Below, one piece after another: positions 52,565-59,855 of a stretch of 64,000 nucleotides of DNA. Within the stretch, counting starts at the first letter, position 1. Each line of letters begins with the position of its first letter. The notes below the pieces were generated by a model that had not been told where the DNA came from, did no database searches, and was given only the letters and a program-made list of their open reading frames with translations. Source of the stretch: a virus; IMG/VR virus record IMGVR_UViG_3300028025_002789, positions 33,729 through 97,728 of that record. One strand, written 5' to 3'. The position numbers and the translations under genes are program-made.

Positions 52565-53497
52565 ATGAACAAAAAACTAATAGCGGCTCTAGTAGCCACA
52601 GCAATATCTTTACCAACATTCGCTAATTCTGCGAAAGCTGAGAATCAACCTGCACCTACGATTGCAATCCTAGACACAGCACTTGATTCTTCTCTGTCTT
52701 TATTTAAAGATAGAATTATTCATGAAGCATGTGTAGTTCAATGGAACTCCTGCCCAAACGGACTTAGCGTTATGGAAGGTCCAGGATCGGCATCTATGCC
52801 ATCACAATTCATTTCTAAAAATGGATTTGAGCATGGAACACAAATGGCTTCTTTAGCAGTAAAAACAAACATGACTGTTAAAATTGTATTTGTAAGAGTT
52901 ATTGGGTCAACATCTAATGGAGCGAGACAAAGTGCTGGAGAGCAAACTGTATTCAATGCTTTAGATTGGGTTATTGCCAATAAAGATAAGTTTAATATTC
53001 AAGCAGTATCAATGTCGCAGTCTCATCATAATTTGGGATTAGCTGGAACAGATTACTGCCCAAAGACACCAAACACTGAAGCCAGAATTAAGTCATTGGC
53101 TGCTAGCGGAATTCCAGTATTTTTCCCAGCAGGTAATGGAAGAGACTATCAAAGAATTGATTGGCCAGCATGTATTCCATCTTCAATTGCAATTGGTGCC
53201 ACAATGCCAACAAAAGAAGTTGCAATCTATTCAAACTTTGATTCTAAATTGGTAGATTTCTTTGCAGAAGGAACAACACGAGCATTAAATCCAGGTGGAT
53301 CTATTGTTAACGTTGCTGGAACATCTGCTTCTACTGTTACTGCAGCCACTTCATGGGCTACATTAAAAAGTTTAAAGCCAAATCTTAGTTACTCAGAAAT
53401 TTATGATATTTTATCTAAGACATCATTGCCAACTAAGAATTCAAAGGTTTCTGGCGGAAAACTAATTGATTTATCAAAGGCTATCAATGGCCAATAA
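52565..53497 (+). CDS. Secreted subtilisin-like serine protease (S8)
   Basis: 310 residues. Signal peptide 1-25 (ending SAKA). Catalytic Asp37 (AILDTALD), His90 (FEHGTQMAS), oxyanion Asn191 (FPAGNG), Ser254 (VAGTSAST). Cys residues at 56, 63, 165 and 203 could form disulphides. It would act outside the cell or in the envelope, for example on host surface proteins, rival phage receptors, or in nutrition of the infected host. It has a strong dedicated promoter and no long propeptide. Confidence 0.85.
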   Translation: MNKKLIAALVATAISLPTFANSAKAENQPAPTIAILDTALDSSLSLFKDRIIHEACVVQWNSCPNGLSVMEGPGSASMPSQFISKNGFEHGTQMASLAVKTNMTVKIVFVRVIGSTSNGARQSAGEQTVFNALDWVIANKDKFNIQAVSMSQSHHNLGLAGTDYCPKTPNTEARIKSLAASGIPVFFPAGNGRDYQRIDWPACIPSSIAIGATMPTKEVAIYSNFDSKLVDFFAEGTTRALNPGGSIVNVAGTSASTVTAATSWATLKSLKPNLSYSEIYDILSKTSLPTKNSKVSGGKLIDLSKAINGQ

Positions 53498-53699
53498 TCA
53501 AGTAACCGTACTAGAAGGAATCATTGAAGATATTTCTATTGAATTATATCAAAAGCTTTGGAATGCAATTCCTGCAGAAGAACAGAATGAGGAGTCTTCA
53601 AAGGCTATTGGATTAAATTCAAAAGAAACAACATTGTTCATTATCCAAAGATTTATGGATAAGTTTAATGCAGCAGCAGAAGAGTTAAAAGACAAATAA
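53487..53699 (+). CDS. Hypothetical small protein
   Basis: 70 residues from ATG 53487, overlapping the subtilase end by 11 nt. Helical, acidic, with IQRFMDKFNAAAEELKDK at the end. It ends the operon before a perfect terminator hairpin. Confidence 0.55.
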   Translation: MANNQVTVLEGIIEDISIELYQKLWNAIPAEEQNEESSKAIGLNSKETTLFIIQRFMDKFNAAAEELKDK

Positions 53700-53707
53700 A
53701 TAAAAAG

Positions 53708-53740
53708 GCGGGCTAGTATTGACTAGCCCGCTATTATTTA
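53708..53740 (+). terminator. Perfect 10-bp terminator hairpin carrying the next -35 box
   Basis: GCGGGCTAGT (53708-53717), loop ATTG, ACTAGCCCGC (53722-53731), then a weak T-rich tract. TTGACT (53719-53724) spans the loop and 3' arm. Confidence 0.8.
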
Positions 53741-53747
53741 GTAGAAT
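53719..53747 (+). promoter_or_regulatory. Promoter nested in the terminator hairpin
   Basis: TTGACT (53719-53724), 17 bp, TAGAAT (53742-53747), ATG 53755 7 nt after. Leaderless type. Confidence 0.8.
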
Positions 53748-53754
53748 AGGTATC

Positions 53755-54225
53755 ATGCAAACATTCTTACCAGAGGCGGACTTTGCCGAAACAGCAAAGC
53801 ATTTAGATCGTAAGCGTTTAATGAAACAACGTATAGAAAACCTACAAATATTAAAGTCTCTAGCAGGACTTTACAGTAGCGGGGCATGGTCAAACCATCC
53901 AGCAGTTAAAATGTGGAAAGGTCATGAAGACTGGCTATTCTTATACAATGAAGCTATTCTCAAAGAAGTTTTCTTGAGAGGATACAAAGACAATACATCA
54001 ACAGAGTTTGATCGTGTGTATGAAGATAATTTTCTAGGCATATCCACAGATAAGCCTTGGTGGCTTGGAAAAGAAAAACTTCATTATACACATAAGGGAA
54101 GACTTTTTGAAAAGGATCCAGAGCATTACTGGTTCTACCAAGAGTTTGCGGACTATCGTGAATTAGGGTATACTTGTTGCGAGTCGTGCAGTTACTATTG
54201 GCCAGCACATAAGGTGGCACAATGA
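53755..54225 (+). CDS. Pyrimidine-dimer glycosylase-like (MSMEG_6728 family)
   Basis: 156 residues beginning MQTFLPEADFAETAKHLD, with RKRLMKQRIENLQIL and SNHPAVKMWKGHEDWLFLY, the conserved pattern of the MSMEG_6728 family that resembles T4 endonuclease V-type glycosylases. It should help repair UV-damaged phage DNA, useful in sunlit water. C-terminal Cys residues (TCCESC) are extra. The TTG at 53719 is the -35 box of the promoter and not a start. Confidence 0.65.
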   Translation: MQTFLPEADFAETAKHLDRKRLMKQRIENLQILKSLAGLYSSGAWSNHPAVKMWKGHEDWLFLYNEAILKEVFLRGYKDNTSTEFDRVYEDNFLGISTDKPWWLGKEKLHYTHKGRLFEKDPEHYWFYQEFADYRELGYTCCESCSYYWPAHKVAQ

Positions 54226-54524
54226 TACTAACAGATGACAATCTTCAGGAAGCAATAGATGGCAACAGTCTACTGTTTCTTTATTTTTGGGCCGAATGGT
54301 GTGGACCATGCAAAAGGTTCTCTCCCATAATTTCAGAATTAAAAGAAGAAACTGGTTTACCAATATTTAAAATAGATTCTGATGCTAATCCAAAATCAGC
54401 AGAAAAGTTTAAAGTTACTGGTATACCAACTGTTTTAGTAATTGAAAATGGTGCTGAAGTTGAAAGAGTAATTGGCGCAATGCCAAAGCATAAGCTAATC
54501 GAAAGGCTTAAGCAATGGATGTAG
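54222..54524 (+). CDS. Thioredoxin
   Basis: 100 residues with the WCGPC active site, FKIDSDANP and cis-Pro in TGIPTVLVI. It would donate electrons to disulphide-containing enzymes such as ribonucleotide reductase, or act as a processivity factor in some phages. Overlaps neighbours by 4 and 10 nt. Confidence 0.85.
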   Translation: MILTDDNLQEAIDGNSLLFLYFWAEWCGPCKRFSPIISELKEETGLPIFKIDSDANPKSAEKFKVTGIPTVLVIENGAEVERVIGAMPKHKLIERLKQWM

Positions 54525-54736
54525 ATTTTGATGAGTGGATGTCGTTCGGTATTGAAAAAGGCTGGTGTGGACCACCAGTTTGCAATACACACGATGGACT
54601 ACCTTTATCAGAGACGGAATATGATCTAGAGGATGAATGTATTCATATCATTAGATTGTATGACGATAAAGAAATGAAAGACGCTGTAGAGGAGAATCAT
54701 TCTCCTTCACATTGGCGAGATATATATACAAAATAG
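54515..54736 (+). CDS. Conserved small acidic protein
   Basis: 73 residues with KGWCGPPVCNTHDGLPLSET, a motif I recall from many actinophage proteins near thioredoxin or WhiB; two Cys could be redox-active or bind metal. Function unknown. Confidence 0.55.
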   Translation: MDVDFDEWMSFGIEKGWCGPPVCNTHDGLPLSETEYDLEDECIHIIRLYDDKEMKDAVEENHSPSHWRDIYTK

Positions 54737-54737
54737 G

Positions 54738-54763
54738 TTTCTGTGCTCATTAAGAGACAGAAA
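54738..54763 (+). promoter_or_regulatory. Leader hairpin before the S-layer-like gene
   Basis: TTTCTGT (54738-54744) pairs with ACAGAAA (54757-54763) across a 12-nt loop; the ribosome site AAAGGAG follows. Similar in place to the hairpin before the secreted repeat protein. A clear promoter was not found here. Confidence 0.45.
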
Positions 54764-54782
54764 GAAAAAGGAGAAAAAATAA

Positions 54783-56399
54783 ATGAGTTCATTTAAAAAA
54801 ATTGCTCTAATTATGGCTGCAGCCGTATCGAGCACGTTTTTGGTTGCAATTCCGCAGGCCTCTGCAGCAGTAAGTGGTGGATACGAACTATCCTCTACAC
54901 TAGCTAATGGTGCTCGTGGCGTAACCGTTTTATCTTCTGATGCTGACAAGGCTGAGGCTGGAGTTAATTCAACTATTGCATTAACAACTTCCGATACACT
55001 TGCTTCAACAGCAGATGATAACGTTTCGCTAGAAATTGCTGGACCAGCTATCTTTGGTGCTTATACAGCAGCAGGAAGCAATGCAGCAACACTAGCACTT
55101 ACCAATTTAGGTAAGACATTTACATTTACAGCAGCGACATCTTCTGCAGTAAATCTTCCTTCACCAGTATTGGTTAACGTTACTGGAGCAGGAACAGTTA
55201 CAATTACACAAAAGAAGAAGGTTGGATCAACCGTTTCTGTAATTGATATTAAAACAATTTATGCAGGAACAACTGCAAAGACAGATATCTTATCTGTATC
55301 AGACTCACTAGGTCGTGTTCAAGATACATCTACACAGGGAACACTAGCATCATCAGCAGATGTTGCTGGATCAACAACTGTTGTAAATGATGGAACAGCC
55401 TACGTGAATGTTTTGGCACGAGATGGATGGGCACAGACTATGGCAACTAACGGCGTATTGCAAGCGAATGCAAGCAATGGCGCAATTGTTTCATGGGATG
55501 CATCACCATCAGTCCAGGCATCATTTGCAGCTAAAACAGGTACTGGTGGAGTTCTTTATGTTAAGCAGGGAACTGCTAATGAGAATAAGCCAGTAACAAC
55601 AAATATTACAGTTTCATACAACAACACAGTATTCGTCACAAAGACAGTGACATTTACTGGTCGTGCTGATGCAATTGTAGTTTCTGGTGTAGACATTGCA
55701 CAGTCAAATGGAACACGTACAGGAACATACGACTTTGTAGTTAAGGATGCTGCTGGTAATCAATTAGCTGGAGTTACTCCAAATGCTGATACAACAAAGT
55801 ATACTTCTCAAGTCACAGCCGTTTCTGTAGCAGGATCTTCTTCTGCAACAGCAGTACAAACTGGTGGTTGGACATGTGCTTCAACATCAGGATCTGCAAC
55901 AGTACGTCTACAATTTACACGCTCAGATGCTACAGTAATCTATTCAAATGATTTCATTGCAGCATGTGCTGGAGGAGTAAACAAGTACACAGCCTCACTT
56001 GATAAGTCATCTTACAAGGCAGGAGAAATTGCAACACTAACAATCTCAGCAACAGATATTAATGGTGCTAAGGTTTACGCTGGTGCAACTCTAGGTGCTG
56101 GAGTAGCAATCTCAGGTGGTCAATTGACACCAGTAACTGCACCTTCATCAGGAGACGTATTTGATACTGCTGGTACTAGAGTAATTAAGTTTACAGTTGG
56201 AAATACATCTGGGTCATTTAATATGATCGTAGACCTTCCAGCATACGTATCTACAGACTCTGCAAAGACAGTCTCATACGCCATTGCTGACTCAGGAGCG
56301 GTAACAAATGCTGATATCCTAAAGTCAATCGTAGCGTTAATTGCTTCAATTAATAAGCAGATTCAAGCTTTACAAAAGCTTCTGCTAGCTAGAAAGTAA
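54783..56399 (+). CDS. Secreted S-layer-like protein
   Basis: 538 residues. Signal peptide 1-28 (ending ASAA), then low-charge Ala/Thr/Ser/Val beta-rich domains (about 30-480) and a C-terminal helix with LKSIVALIASINKQIQALQK. One Cys pair (near 361 and 396). The composition, repeated Ig-like strands and C-terminal helix resemble surface proteins of freshwater Nanopelagicales. Codon choice is unlike many neighbours and like the capsid and tail tube genes, so strong expression is likely. Strong ribosome site AAAGGAG. It may remodel the host surface or block superinfection; virion function is also possible. Confidence 0.65.
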   Translation: MSSFKKIALIMAAAVSSTFLVAIPQASAAVSGGYELSSTLANGARGVTVLSSDADKAEAGVNSTIALTTSDTLASTADDNVSLEIAGPAIFGAYTAAGSNAATLALTNLGKTFTFTAATSSAVNLPSPVLVNVTGAGTVTITQKKKVGSTVSVIDIKTIYAGTTAKTDILSVSDSLGRVQDTSTQGTLASSADVAGSTTVVNDGTAYVNVLARDGWAQTMATNGVLQANASNGAIVSWDASPSVQASFAAKTGTGGVLYVKQGTANENKPVTTNITVSYNNTVFVTKTVTFTGRADAIVVSGVDIAQSNGTRTGTYDFVVKDAAGNQLAGVTPNADTTKYTSQVTAVSVAGSSSATAVQTGGWTCASTSGSATVRLQFTRSDATVIYSNDFIAACAGGVNKYTASLDKSSYKAGEIATLTISATDINGAKVYAGATLGAGVAISGGQLTPVTAPSSGDVFDTAGTRVIKFTVGNTSGSFNMIVDLPAYVSTDSAKTVSYAIADSGAVTNADILKSIVALIASINKQIQALQKLLLARK

Positions 56400-56410
56400 T
56401 TTACTTAAAT

Positions 56411-56440
56411 AAGGGGCAGGGGAAACCTTGCCCCTTTATT
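56411..56440 (+). terminator. Intrinsic terminator after the S-layer-like gene
   Basis: AAGGGGCAGG pairs with CCTTGCCCCTT with one bulge, followed by T-rich DNA. The 3' arm supplies the next -35 box. Confidence 0.8.
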
Positions 56441-56456
56441 TATTAAATGATAGAAT
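56428..56456 (+). promoter_or_regulatory. Promoter nested in the terminator arm
   Basis: TTGCCC (56428-56433), 17 bp, TAGAAT (56451-56456), ATG 56463 6 nt downstream. Leaderless type. Confidence 0.75.
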
Positions 56457-56462
56457 AGGTAT

Positions 56463-56633
56463 ATGGTAGTTGAAGATATGGACGGATCCTCAAAAGAAAT
56501 ATTTTATGACAACATGGAAGAACATTTTAGAAGTAAAATATCTTTAGAGGTTTCAGGACTAGAATTACCTAATGAGTGGAAGCCTAACGAAGTTATTAGA
56601 TACATCGTTAGAAAAATAGAGAAGAGAAGTTAA
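56463..56633 (+). CDS. Small hypothetical protein
   Basis: 56 residues, acidic N-terminal half and basic C-terminal half (VIRYIVRKIEKRS). Starts exactly where a leaderless mRNA would begin. It precedes a histone-like gene by no gap. Confidence 0.6.
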   Translation: MVVEDMDGSSKEIFYDNMEEHFRSKISLEVSGLELPNEWKPNEVIRYIVRKIEKRS

Positions 56634-56852
56634 GTGTTTAAAAAGATTAAAGAGGCACTAGGGCTTGTTGAAGAAACACCAACAATTGTTTGGGAACCAA
56701 GAGTAACAGTTGCAAAGAAAGCTGTTAAGAAAACTTCAAAGAAGCCAGTTAAGAAAACAACAAAAAAGAAGCCAGCTAAGAAGTCTACTGCAAAGAAAAC
56801 TGTAAAGAAGACTGCTAAGAAGAGTACAAAAAAGGCTACTAAAAAGCGTTAA
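56634..56852 (+). CDS. Histone H1-like lysine-rich protein
   Basis: 72 residues, GTG start directly after the previous stop. The last 45 residues are a Lys/Ala/Thr/Pro tandem tail (KKTSKKPVKKTTKKK pattern) like eukaryotic H1 and bacterial HupB tails. It could bind phage or host DNA. The N terminus (FKKIKEALGLVEE) is a short helix. Confidence 0.65.
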   Translation: MFKKIKEALGLVEETPTIVWEPRVTVAKKAVKKTSKKPVKKTTKKKPAKKSTAKKTVKKTAKKSTKKATKKR

Positions 56853-56977
56853 TGATTGCAATAGAAGATAAGTGCGAAATGCCTGATTGTAGCAATAAAG
56901 CTGAAAAGCTTACCTCGACAGAAACAAAGTTTATACAAGTTTGTGGAGATTGCTATCAGGATAAGTACAAAGTATAA
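56852..56977 (+). CDS. Tiny zinc-finger protein
   Basis: 41 residues with KCEMPDCSNKA and VCGDCYQD, four cysteines as in a zinc ribbon. Overlaps the histone-like gene (TAATG). Confidence 0.6.
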   Translation: MIAIEDKCEMPDCSNKAEKLTSTETKFIQVCGDCYQDKYKV

Positions 56978-56990
56978 CTAAGGAGATAAA

Positions 56991-57146
56991 ATGTGTATTG
57001 AATGTGGATGTGAATCAGTAGGAAGCGAATCTGGAATCGCTAATATTCCAGGAGGAATTCTTGATACGTCAAGAGATGGAGAAGCAGGTTTAACATTAAA
57101 CATGACAGCAACTCCAGAACAGAGAGAAAGCTTTATTAATGAGTGA
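56991..57146 (+). CDS. Small cysteine-rich protein
   Basis: 51 residues beginning MCIECGCES (a CxxCxC metal-binding motif) with Gly/Ser-rich remainder. AAGGAG ribosome site 6 nt upstream. Overlaps the next gene by 8 nt. Confidence 0.55.
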   Translation: MCIECGCESVGSESGIANIPGGILDTSRDGEAGLTLNMTATPEQRESFINE

Positions 57147-57345
57147 TGACGGAACTGGTATGGTTACTCCGCCTAATAGCGAGCCATCAGGCGCAGTAAC
57201 ATCTCAAGAAGTAGGTAGAAAAAAACCTTCTCAAGGTAAATTTCATTCTGGTCCGAGACCTCCTACAAAAATTGATCGGAACAAGCACGGGATCCGTAGG
57301 GAAACCACGTTTGGTCCTAAAAAAACTAAGCCAAAAAAAGTTTAA
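57139..57345 (+). CDS. Basic disordered protein
   Basis: 68 residues, Pro/Lys/Gly-rich without predicted structure (SGPRPPTKIDRNKHGIRRE). Might bind DNA or RNA. It ends before a strong terminator. Confidence 0.5.
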   Translation: MSDDGTGMVTPPNSEPSGAVTSQEVGRKKPSQGKFHSGPRPPTKIDRNKHGIRRETTFGPKKTKPKKV

Positions 57346-57364
57346 TTAAAATTTAAACGTAGAA

Positions 57365-57389
57365 TCCCCCTTAAAAAAAGGGGGTTTTC
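57365..57389 (+). terminator. Intrinsic terminator
   Basis: CCCCCTT (57366-57372), AAAAA loop, AAGGGGG (57378-57384), then TTTT. The next promoter's -35 begins 4 nt after the T run. Confidence 0.85.
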
Positions 57390-57391
57390 TA

Positions 57392-57420
57392 TTGACGAAA
57401 CTATTAATAAATACTATAAT
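57392..57420 (+). promoter_or_regulatory. Promoter of the glycosyltransferase/GroES/cobalamin operon
   Basis: TTGACG (57392-57397), 17 bp, TATAAT (57415-57420). Leader of about 15-20 nt to TTG 57444. Confidence 0.75.
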
Positions 57421-57443
57421 AGTAATAAGAGACAGGATCTATT

Positions 57444-58112
57444 TTGAAAAAAACTTTAGCTATTGCTTTATGCGATAATGGGCACGTCGACAGTAAATTT
57501 TTAGACGGAATCCTATCAATTATTGTATATATGAATTCAGTTGATTCCAAAGTAGTTTTTGACGGATTAATGCACGTTACTGGGAGCCAAATTGCTCAAC
57601 AAAGACAAACAGCCATAGAATCTTGGTATAAAAATGCTCAATCAGATATGCTTTTATGGCTAGATTCAGATGTTGTAATTAATCAAGAAGTGTTTAAAAA
57701 GCTAATAGATTCTATAGATGAGACAGATAGACCAATAGTTAGCGGTGTTTATTTTATATCTCCAAATCAATATGAAACTATGGCTGACCCATACCCTGCA
57801 ATATTTACAGACGACGGGAATAAAAACACCTCTATTCATCCTCTTCCAGTAAATCAACTAATAAAAATTGATGCAGCTGGATTTGGATTTCTTTTAATGC
57901 ACAGATCTGCGGTTAAAAAATTAATAGAGTCAGAAGACAGCCTATTTGACGTAACCTTTGGTAAAATAAATTTAGGAGAAGATATTTCCTTTTTTAGAAA
58001 AGCAAAAAAGAATGGGATTCCAGTATATGCACACACAGGAGCATTGGCTGGACATATGAAAAGATTTAACCTAGATATAAATTATTATAAGAATCGGTGG
58101 ATTAATAAATGA
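57444..58112 (+). CDS. Glycosyltransferase (GT-A type)
   Basis: 222 residues, TTG start. Contains LLWLDSDVVIN (D-x-D metal/sugar nucleotide site), an N-terminal IALCDNG strand and AAGFGFLLMHR, typical of phage GT-A family enzymes. It could glycosylate virion or phage DNA bases, or modify host surface. Overlaps the second Ntn hydrolase gene by 4 nt. Confidence 0.65.
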   Translation: MKKTLAIALCDNGHVDSKFLDGILSIIVYMNSVDSKVVFDGLMHVTGSQIAQQRQTAIESWYKNAQSDMLLWLDSDVVINQEVFKKLIDSIDETDRPIVSGVYFISPNQYETMADPYPAIFTDDGNKNTSIHPLPVNQLIKIDAAGFGFLLMHRSAVKKLIESEDSLFDVTFGKINLGEDISFFRKAKKNGIPVYAHTGALAGHMKRFNLDINYYKNRWINK

Positions 58113-58642
58113 CAACAATTGTTGGAATTCAAGGTGACGGCTGGACTGTCATGGCTGCAGATAGTCAGATAACAGATGAAAACTCTAAAATAATTAGTCC
58201 ACAGACTCCAAAAATTATTAAGTTTAATGGTATATTGATTGGCTTACGTGGAGATGCGAGGCCTGGAGACATCGTTTCATACAACTGGACCCCACCAAAA
58301 ATTGTTGGTGATCCACAAAAATGGGTTGTTTCTAAAATGATTCCCTCAATGATAAAGGCATTTGATAAATTTGGTTACGACTGGAAAGATAAAGAGTCTG
58401 AATTTAACTTCTTGGTGTCTGTAAAGTCACAACTATTTGATATTGGTTCAGACATGTCTATAAGCAGATCTCAGTATAACATGTATGCCGCTGGAAGCGG
58501 TAAAGACTTAGCTTTAGGATATATGGCGGGACAGCCATGGGATAATATAGAAGAGGCAGAGCAGGTTGCAATAGAGGCAATAGCCACTGCATCTATATTT
58601 GATATACATACAAGTGAGCCGATACAGGTTGAAATTGGATGA
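58109..58642 (+). CDS. Proteasome beta-like Ntn hydrolase, copy 2
   Basis: 177 residues beginning M-T-T-I-V. Thr2 as nucleophile, Asp18 (VMAADS) and Lys35 (PQTPKIIK) match the proteasome Thr1-Asp17-Lys33 triad; AAGSGKDLALGYM matches the Ser-Gly segment near the C terminus. Divergent from copy 1 but same layout and similar BxYNWTPP core. It overlaps the glycosyltransferase gene and precedes the GroES-like gene by two small genes. Could process phage or host proteins as a small ring. Confidence 0.75.
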   Translation: MTTIVGIQGDGWTVMAADSQITDENSKIISPQTPKIIKFNGILIGLRGDARPGDIVSYNWTPPKIVGDPQKWVVSKMIPSMIKAFDKFGYDWKDKESEFNFLVSVKSQLFDIGSDMSISRSQYNMYAAGSGKDLALGYMAGQPWDNIEEAEQVAIEAIATASIFDIHTSEPIQVEIG

Positions 58643-58812
58643 GAAAGCTAATTGATGGATCGGAAGTTGAAGAGTTTCAATTTCCAGTAAAGTTAGAAAT
58701 TAAGACTAAGGCTCCAGCTAAATGGAAACTTATAGATTTGGAAACTGGTCAAGAGTATATTGGATCTAATGTGGTTACCAAATATGGAAAATGGATAAGG
58801 ATGGATAAATAA
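58639..58812 (+). CDS. Small hypothetical protein
   Basis: 57 residues, strand-rich with FQFPVKLEIKTKAPAKWK; overlaps the protease-like gene by 4 nt and the next gene by one base. No motif. Confidence 0.5.
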   Translation: MRKLIDGSEVEEFQFPVKLEIKTKAPAKWKLIDLETGQEYIGSNVVTKYGKWIRMDK

Positions 58813-58952
58813 TGGGAAAGAATGGCCCTAAGCCAAAAGTACCTATGAATACAACTATTATAAGAGATGGTCGTATAGTAAGAATTAGAAAAGATGGAAC
58901 CGTAAAGGCTGACCTTGGCCCTTATGCTCAAAAACCACAGAAGAGTAAATAA
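58812..58952 (+). CDS. Small basic protein
   Basis: 46 residues, basic, with TTIIRDGRIVRIRKDGT. Ends overlapping the GroES-like ATG (TAATG). Function unknown. Confidence 0.5.
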   Translation: MGKNGPKPKVPMNTTIIRDGRIVRIRKDGTVKADLGPYAQKPQKSK

Positions 58953-59263
58953 TGATTAAGCCAATTGGCGCAATGCTTTTAGTTAAAGAAAATGAAGTAA
59001 CAGATAAGAAAACCACAAGCGGATTAGTTATTTCAGCAGCTTTTGCAGATGTTGGCCCCAAGAGTGGCAAAGTAATAGACATTGGCGATGGCGAATATAA
59101 CTATAAAGGTGATCTAATTCCTGTTAATGGAATAGACATTGGTGATACTGTATTCTATCAGGATCATAGCGGAACTGATATAGAAGATGAAGATAACACA
59201 AAGTACCTACTTATAAATGCTAAGAATATATTAGCCATAAAGGTAGAGAATCCTACAGAATAA
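58952..59263 (+). CDS. groES: GroES-like co-chaperonin
   Basis: 103 residues with the Cpn10 layout: KPIGAMLLVKENEV, a mobile loop region TTSGLVI, GKVIDIGDG, the roof loop, IGDTVFYQDHSG and a C-terminal YLLINAKNILAIK. It would form the lid of host GroEL, as T4 Gp31 does, to fold the phage capsid protein. No GroEL gene is in the window. Its own operon context includes a second proteasome-like gene and cobalamin genes. Confidence 0.8.
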   Translation: MIKPIGAMLLVKENEVTDKKTTSGLVISAAFADVGPKSGKVIDIGDGEYNYKGDLIPVNGIDIGDTVFYQDHSGTDIEDEDNTKYLLINAKNILAIKVENPTE

Positions 59264-59271
59264 TATACAAT

Positions 59272-59403
59272 ATGTTTAATAGATTGAAGTGTATGTATAA
59301 AGGTCATAGCCTAAAACAGGCTGGCACATGTCCGTATACAGGATCAACATATGATTTCTGTGAAAGATGTGATTATATGATACCAAGAGAAATGGCAGAG
59401 TAA
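59272..59403 (+). CDS. Small cysteine-rich protein (DUF1660-like)
   Basis: 43 residues with KCMYKGHSL, TCPYTGS and CERCDYM, giving about four zinc ligands, similar to DUF1660-type phage proteins. Overlaps the next start by one base. Confidence 0.5.
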   Translation: MFNRLKCMYKGHSLKQAGTCPYTGSTYDFCERCDYMIPREMAE

Positions 59404-59855
59404 TGAAAAAAATAATAACTATATTAGTTTCTGTTGTCTTAGTAATGAGTATTTTTACAGTCATAAATAAGTCAAACAACGGATGTGCCACTGTTTATGT
59501 AGACTATGGTAAATTAAATAATGGCTTAAAAGAAACAAAATGCATTGATATATATGGCAGTACAGACGCCTTATCGCTTTTGAGCAAAGCTAACTATATA
59601 ATAGAAGGTACCAGAGAGTACGGTCAGGCTGTAGTCTGTAGAGTTAATGGGTTGCCAGACAAGTCTGTTGAAAGTTGTGACGTTATGCCACCAGCAAAGG
59701 CATATTGGGCGGTCATAATAAAGAAAAATCAAACTGTTCCACTTATCCCTAATGAATGGGGATGGGCACAAAAGGGAATTAACGAAACTTATTTATCTCC
59801 AGGAGACAAAATAGGCCTAGTATTTTCCACAGAGGAGGAAGTAAGATGGCCTTAA
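59403..59855 (+). CDS. Secreted/membrane-anchored DUF4430 (transcobalamin-like) protein
   Basis: 150 residues. N-terminal hydrophobic anchor (IITILVSVVLVMSIFTVI). The rest has EGTREYGQAVVCRVNG, KAYWAVIIKKN and YLSPGDKIGLVF, which fits DUF4430, the transcobalamin C-terminal-like fold known in B12-binding and other secreted proteins. Two cysteines may pair. It precedes a cobalamin adenosyltransferase by one small gene, which strengthens the B12 link. The match is a pattern call. Confidence 0.55.
   Translation: MKKIITILVSVVLVMSIFTVINKSNNGCATVYVDYGKLNNGLKETKCIDIYGSTDALSLLSKANYIIEGTREYGQAVVCRVNGLPDKSVESCDVMPPAKAYWAVIIKKNQTVPLIPNEWGWAQKGINETYLSPGDKIGLVFSTEEEVRWP

Noticed and set aside
53719-53754. 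TTG start for the glycosylase gene
   Set aside because: This TTG is the -35 box and terminator arm; ATG 53755 is placed where the transcript would start.
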